From positions 1-7,079 of the forward strand of contig JAADYY010000704.1 in NCBI GenBank assembly GCA_010092805.1: a stretch of DNA of 7,079 bases. The letters run 5' to 3'. A program made the position numbers and the translations under genes. The notes beneath the pieces are model-generated. The model was given only the letters and a program-made list of their open reading frames with translations. It was not told the origin of the DNA and did not search any database. The stretch is from Chloroflexota bacterium. Its GTDB lineage: Bacteria > Chloroflexota > Anaerolineae > Aggregatilineales > Phototrophicaceae. This document shows, in pieces, positions 1 to 7,079 of the stretch. Each line of letters opens with the position of its first letter. Position 1 is the first letter of the stretch.

Positions 1-342
1 ATCGTCTTGGCCGCCGATGGCAGCGCGACCGATGCGATCTGCGCGCAGCAACCGCTGACGATCAACTTTTTGCGTGTGCCGCCCAGCCCTGCGCAGATTG
101 AGGTCATTCCGCTGGAAGATGGCACGCTGCGTTTGGATTATTTCACCAGCCCTGCGGGTAGCGCGCCAATGGCAGGTGCCTCGCAAACGGTGCCAGTGAT
201 TGCGGGCCAGCCGAACGTCATTGATGTGGGCGCAGAAGTCGCAAATTTCCGCCGGATTGACATCACCATGCCAGGGCAAATCGTCAATTTATCTCGTCTG
301 ACGCTGCTGCCGCCAGAGGGTGAAACCGTCGCCGCCAATTGA
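1..342 (+). CDS. C-terminal end of an unrecognised protein (partial, 5' end outside window)
   Basis: The frame is open from the first base of the window and closes with TGA at 340-342, giving 113 visible residues. A TTG at 7-9 could act as a start, but only six bases precede it and the frame is open before it, so I read this as the tail of a longer gene. The visible part is rich in short alternating hydrophobic/polar stretches (for example LTINFLRV, IEVIPLED, TLRLDYF, NFRRIDITM), with many Pro, Gly, Ala and Thr and no long helix or membrane segment. That suggests a beta-sandwich-like, possibly extracytoplasmic, C-terminal domain. I recognise no motif and assign no function. It runs in the same direction as rpoC but is separated from it by 371 bases containing a possible terminator and a strong promoter, so an operon with rpoC is unlikely. 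Confidence 0.65.
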   Translation: MVLAADGSATDAICAQQPLTINFLRVPPSPAQIEVIPLEDGTLRLDYFTSPAGSAPMAGASQTVPVIAGQPNVIDVGAEVANFRRIDITMPGQIVNLSRLTLLPPEGETVAAN

Positions 343-348
343 GCGGCT

Positions 349-396
349 GGGCTGCGCATCGCGCTTGACCGGGTGCGCAGCTTGTAGTATGATTTT
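349..396 (+). terminator. Possible intrinsic terminator of the partial upstream gene
   Basis: A perfect 8-bp inverted repeat, GCTGCGCA at 351-358 and TGCGCAGC at 374-381, begins nine bases after the stop of the upstream gene. G-U pairs at both ends (349-350 with 382-383, and 359 with 373) and a C-G pair (360 with 372) could extend it to about 12 bp around a loop of roughly 11 bases. It is followed by a T-rich but interrupted tract (382-396, ending in TTTT), which is weaker than a classical U-run. Position and GC content fit a terminator that insulates the rpoC promoter, but the poor tract makes efficiency uncertain. Confidence 0.5.
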
Positions 397-454
397 GCTA
401 TGCGGACTCCAATTGTCCTTCCGCAAGAAAATCCTAAAATTTTTCCCACTTTCC

Positions 455-483
455 TTGACACCCCAAGGTGAGTCTGTTATACT
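455..483 (+). promoter_or_regulatory. Housekeeping sigma-A/sigma-70 type promoter of rpoC
   Basis: There is a perfect -35 hexamer TTGACA at 455-460, a 17-bp spacer, and a -10 hexamer TATACT at 478-483 (five of six to consensus). The start of transcription should fall near 490-492, leaving an untranslated leader of about 220 bases before the TTG of rpoC. The discriminator just after the -10 (ATTCCCT) is not GC-rich. Nothing else in 343-713 matches a promoter as well, and the element sits after the possible terminator of the upstream gene, so it most likely drives rpoC as a separate transcription unit. Confidence 0.87.
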
Positions 484-526
484 ATTCCCTACAAGGCATA
501 TATCTACAACGCAAGCAATTTTTTCG

Positions 527-557
527 GCAGCGCTCAATGAGATGGGGATTGCGCTGC
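527..557 (+). promoter_or_regulatory. Predicted stem-loop in the rpoC leader
   Basis: A perfect 7-bp inverted repeat, GCAGCGC at 527-533 and GCGCTGC at 551-557, encloses 17 bases. Three more pairs (AAT 536-538 with ATT 548-550) can form after a two-base bulge, leaving a 9-base purine-rich loop (539-547). No T-run follows directly, so it is not an intrinsic terminator. It lies about 35 bases after the predicted transcription start. Whether it has a function or only adds stability to the RNA cannot be told from the sequence. Confidence 0.4.
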
Positions 558-579
558 TTTGTCATCTACAGGTAAAGTC

Positions 580-593
580 ACCCACTTGTGGGT
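580..593 (+). promoter_or_regulatory. Compact hairpin with a CUUG-type loop in the rpoC leader
   Basis: ACCCAC at 580-585 and GTGGGT at 588-593 are perfect complements separated by TT, so the RNA would form a 5-bp stem capped by CUUG, a tetraloop class known to be stable with its C and G paired. AGGT at 570-573 and ACCT at 596-599 could close it with four more pairs across a small internal loop. That would place the ACCTCC element (596-601) in competition between this outer stem and the ribosome binding site at 703-708. Confidence 0.35.
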
Positions 594-701
594 CAACCTC
601 CGGAAAGCGATTGTGCGACTAAAGCAAACGATCACGGCTTTACGTCCAGCTTACACATCTTCTCGCCACATTTCTATAACTGTTGTTGGGTTCTAGCGCA
701 G

Positions 702-708
702 AGGAGGT
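702..708 (+). promoter_or_regulatory. Ribosome binding site that fixes the rpoC start
   Basis: AGGAGGT at 702-708 is a near-perfect Shine-Dalgarno sequence. It lies five bases upstream of the TTG at 714-716 (counting from the end of AGGAGGT), which is good spacing. It decides the start: TTG 714 yields an N-terminus that aligns with known RpoC proteins, whereas the in-frame GTG at 588 has no such element and adds an unrelated 42-residue extension. Confidence 0.92.
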
Positions 709-713
709 ACGCC

Positions 714-5297
<4,584 letters not shown>

Positions 5298-5327
5298 GCT
5301 GGGCCAACGAAGCAGAGCGACCACCGC

Positions 5328-5357
5328 GGGCGGGTACACAATGTACCCGCCCTTTTT
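5328..5357 (+). terminator. Intrinsic terminator of rpoC
   Basis: A perfect 11-bp GC-rich stem (5328-5338 paired with 5342-5352) with a CAA loop is followed directly by five T residues (5353-5357). It starts 30 bases after the rpoC stop codon. On the minus strand the same hairpin lies 20 bases past the end of the convergent lipoprotein gene but lacks a T-run after the stem, so it should act mainly for rpoC. Confidence 0.95.
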
Positions 5358-5372
5358 CGTACCCAAACCGGA

Positions 5373-6932
5373 CTAATCGTAGCGCTCGAGCTGCACATCC
5401 GGGCGTACCGCGTCGTAGATCATCCAATACAACGGGCGCTCCGTCAGCCCACCCGCGTTGAGATCGAGCACACCGCCTGCACCCGGAATCACGATGCTAT
5501 AGGCGGCGCGGGTATCGCCGTTTTCCACTAAACCCTCCAGCACGGCGAAATTCAAGTTCCACAGGATCATCGGGCCGATGAAATCCGTCTGCTGCCCAAT
5601 CTCGAAAGCACGGATGGTGTAGTTGGCCTGTGCCCATCTGTCGTTAAAGAGGATCCAACGGCTGTCCGCACCCGGCTCGCCGGGGAAGCCTTCCCAGGTG
5701 GGCCAACCGAACTCCGTGAACCACATCTGGCGATTCGCGTGGCCGTTGGCGACCATGATGTCGCGGTACTCGCGGAGGGTGTCGGCGAAGAAGAAATGCG
5801 GGTCATCGTCCCAGCCGCGCGTCCCGCAGCAAGTTGCATCCGGCGCATTCCCCCAACTGTACGGATGCACACCGATATAAACATCTTGATAATTGCCCAA
5901 GCCAGCGGCGTACATCTGGCGTAGATACTCTCGGTCGGCCACCGCCAACCCAGGGATATTGCCCGCTGGGGCCAACCCCGCCGTGATGATTGGCAGTGTC
6001 GGCGAATACGCGCGAATCGCATTGTAGGTTGGGCCAAACAACTGCATATAGCCCGCCCCATTGAACGGTAGCACCCCACGCCACTCGCGGATCAAGTTCG
6101 GCTCGTTCCAGATCTCGACGGCGTCGATCAAGCCGTCGAATTCCCTGAGCATGAGCGCGACAAACTCTGCCAGCCGCTGTGGATCGTCAGGCGGCCCGTC
6201 CTCAGTCGGATCGGTGCGTGCCCACAACGGCGCTTTCGCCACACTCACCAGGACGTTTAACCCGCGCCGCTGTGCATCTTGCAGGTGCAGCTCTACGCGG
6301 CGGAAAAACGCCCCATCCGCTTGATCTGGGCCGTTTGGCTGCATGTCCTCCCAGGGGATTTGTACTTTGAGCCAACCTATTGCCAGATCGTCCTGTACCC
6401 GGCGCATCGCTTCGGCCCAATCATCATCGTCCAGGTTAATATCGACCTGGATACCCATCTGCGCTGGATCAAGGAAAGGGACAGTCGTCGGCTGTGGCCC
6501 GGTTGGCGGCGGAATTGTGGGTGTCGGCTGCCCAGCGGCGGGCGGTTCGTTGACCGTGGCAGCAGGTGCCACAACGCCCGTTGCAGCGGGCGGGATGGTC
6601 GGCGGCAGGCTGTAATCCGCCCCCACAAGCGGCCCGCGCCAGGTGACTGTCGGGGCTGGGGTGACCGGATCTTCGGACACTGGGATCAGCGTCCAGGTGG
6701 GTGTGGGGCTGACGGCAGTCGGTTGCAGCGCATACGCCACCGACTCGCCAAATAAGGCCATATACCGCGAAGAAGCGGGTTCACTCGCTGGACTCCCCGC
6801 CGCATCGCGCGTTGTTTCGCTGGCTGTGGGTGTAACATACAAGACGACGGGTGGCTGAGCGGCGCAAGCCGACACCCCCCCCGACAACAGCAGAACAAAC
6901 CACAAGATGGGATGTAGTCGTATCAATCTCAT
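5373..6932 (-). CDS. Predicted lipoprotein with a clan GH-A type glycoside hydrolase domain
   Basis: The 519-aa product opens with a short basic n-region, a hydrophobic stretch (residues 8-19) and a lipobox V-S-A-C ending at Cys 23, so it should be exported and lipid-anchored. Residues about 24-155 are a low-complexity linker rich in Pro, Thr, Ala and Val. From about residue 158 a TIM-barrel glycosidase domain follows. AVEIWNEPN places the likely acid/base Glu at 277, and WFTEFGW places the likely nucleophile Glu at 407, the strand-4 and strand-7 positions of clan GH-A. VHPYSW (355-360) and an adjacent Cys pair (368-369) lie between them. It resembles GH39/GH5-like proteins of Chloroflexota as I remember them; substrate and exact family are unknown. 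The start at 6932 is chosen because it gives a compact signal peptide. An in-frame ATG at 6950, preceded by a weak GGGTG, is the alternative. No strong ribosome binding site or promoter is visible. It ends with TAG, convergent with rpoC. Confidence 0.88.
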   Translation of the reverse strand: MRLIRLHPILWFVLLLSGGVSACAAQPPVVLYVTPTASETTRDAAGSPASEPASSRYMALFGESVAYALQPTAVSPTPTWTLIPVSEDPVTPAPTVTWRGPLVGADYSLPPTIPPAATGVVAPAATVNEPPAAGQPTPTIPPPTGPQPTTVPFLDPAQMGIQVDINLDDDDWAEAMRRVQDDLAIGWLKVQIPWEDMQPNGPDQADGAFFRRVELHLQDAQRRGLNVLVSVAKAPLWARTDPTEDGPPDDPQRLAEFVALMLREFDGLIDAVEIWNEPNLIREWRGVLPFNGAGYMQLFGPTYNAIRAYSPTLPIITAGLAPAGNIPGLAVADREYLRQMYAAGLGNYQDVYIGVHPYSWGNAPDATCCGTRGWDDDPHFFFADTLREYRDIMVANGHANRQMWFTEFGWPTWEGFPGEPGADSRWILFNDRWAQANYTIRAFEIGQQTDFIGPMILWNLNFAVLEGLVENGDTRAAYSIVIPGAGGVLDLNAGGLTERPLYWMIYDAVRPDVQLERYD

Positions 6933-7018
6933 GGCGCAGGATGGTACCATAGCCGCACCCACAGATCGACGGGCAAACCTGTTCGTTGGGTTCTCGCATT
7001 CCCGCCCGTCTGAAGGTA

Positions 7019-7027
7019 TGGTATAAT
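7019..7027 (+). promoter_or_regulatory. Possible extended -10 promoter element, rightward
   Basis: TGGTATAAT at 7019-7027 is a perfect TGn plus TATAAT extended -10 element. The matching -35 position with a 17-bp spacer (6999-7004, TTCCCG) matches consensus poorly, which extended -10 promoters can tolerate. It would start transcription near 7034 toward the right edge. It could be a second, tandem promoter for the gene beyond the window, or a chance match in an AT-rich patch. Confidence 0.35.
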
Positions 7028-7043
7028 CAGAACAAGTGTTCAA

Positions 7044-7072
7044 TTGACACACCGACCTTTTGTCCCTACAAT
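7044..7072 (+). promoter_or_regulatory. Strong housekeeping promoter reading out of the window
   Basis: A perfect TTGACA at 7044-7049, a 17-bp spacer and TACAAT at 7067-7072 (five of six) form a near-consensus sigma-A/sigma-70 promoter with the same geometry as the rpoC promoter. The bases after the -10 (GAGGCGG) form a GC-rich discriminator. The driven gene lies beyond the right edge and cannot be named. It is divergent from the lipoprotein gene, which begins 112 bases to the left. Confidence 0.78.
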
Positions 7073-7079
7073 GAGGCGG

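Larger units (their letters stand above)
491..713 (+). promoter_or_regulatory. Long 5' leader of rpoC with dyads and an anti-Shine-Dalgarno sequence
   Basis: This is the predicted untranslated region between the rpoC promoter and the TTG start. It holds three things. One dyad has arms at 527-533 and 551-557. A second compact dyad lies at 580-593. A hexamer ACCTCC at 596-601 is the exact complement of GGAGGT at 703-708 in the rpoC ribosome binding site. The rpoC frame happens to stay open back to a GTG at 588, but the 42 residues it would add resemble no RpoC N-terminus. I do not recognise any known riboswitch or ribosomal-protein leader. Post-transcriptional control is inference. Confidence 0.45.

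Noticed and set aside
537..575. Twelve-codon leader-peptide ORF starting with ATG at 537
   Set aside because: There is no ribosome binding site before it, no run of regulatory codons, and no attenuator-type terminator after it. It looks like chance.
651..680. Second rpoC promoter with TATAAC at 675-680
   Set aside because: The -10 is good (five of six), but the -35 at workable spacing (TTACAC, 651-656) matches poorly and there is no TGn extension. It is not supported beside the much better promoter at 455-483.
588..713. N-terminal extension of RpoC from the GTG at 588
   Set aside because: The extra 42 residues do not resemble an RpoC N-terminus, and the strong ribosome binding site at 702-708 would lie inside the coding region. 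TTG at 714 fits both spacing and homology.
7018..7049. Minus-strand promoter for the lipoprotein gene around 7018-7049
   Set aside because: TTGAAC (7040-7045) and TATACC lie only 12 bp apart, and other spacings match poorly. I cannot place a convincing promoter for this gene.
6933..7052. Lipoprotein start at 7052, giving a 40-residue longer product
   Set aside because: It would put a polar, Cys-containing stretch before the signal peptide and move the lipobox to about residue 63. It also overlaps the rightward promoter. A start at 6932 (or 6950) is more natural.

Overview
The window looks like a piece of a moderately GC-rich bacterial chromosome, most likely Chloroflexota (Anaerolineae-like). 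That assignment is inference. It rests on an RpoC that starts, reads and is built the way I remember Chloroflexota RpoC: no proteobacterial insertion in the trigger loop, and a long helical insertion near the N-terminus. It also rests on a neighbouring lipoprotein with a Thr/Pro-rich linker and a glycosidase-like barrel, a type common in that phylum. I had no search to confirm it.

Layout, left to right. Positions 1-342 are the C-terminal end of a rightward gene of unknown function, cut by the window edge. A GC-rich dyad just after its stop (about 349-396) may be its terminator. Positions 343-713 hold no gene but are dense in signals: a near-consensus sigma-A/sigma-70 promoter (455-483) and a leader of about 220 nt with two small dyads and a short sequence complementary to the ribosome binding site. 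A strong ribosome binding site (702-708) then leads into a TTG start. Positions 714-5297 are a complete rpoC (1527 aa), the beta' subunit of RNA polymerase, ending in a textbook intrinsic terminator (5328-5357). Convergent to it, at 5373-6932 on the minus strand, is a predicted lipoprotein with a clan GH-A type glycoside hydrolase domain. The last 150 bases are a divergent intergenic region. They contain a second near-consensus promoter (7044-7072) pointing right, out of the window, and a possible extended -10 element before it.

How the genes relate: rpoC is transcribed here as its own unit, with its own promoter, leader and terminator, and rpoB is not directly upstream. The lipoprotein is independent of rpoC, and the two genes converge on the terminator. 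Nothing points to a mobile element, CRISPR array, tRNA or rRNA. I do not see a new multi-gene system. The points most worth a second look are the regulatory architecture of the rpoC leader and the lineage-type departures inside RpoC: the coiled-coil insertion, the altered F-loop, the rewritten rudder, and a possible tandem duplication of a beta-barrel module after the trigger loop.
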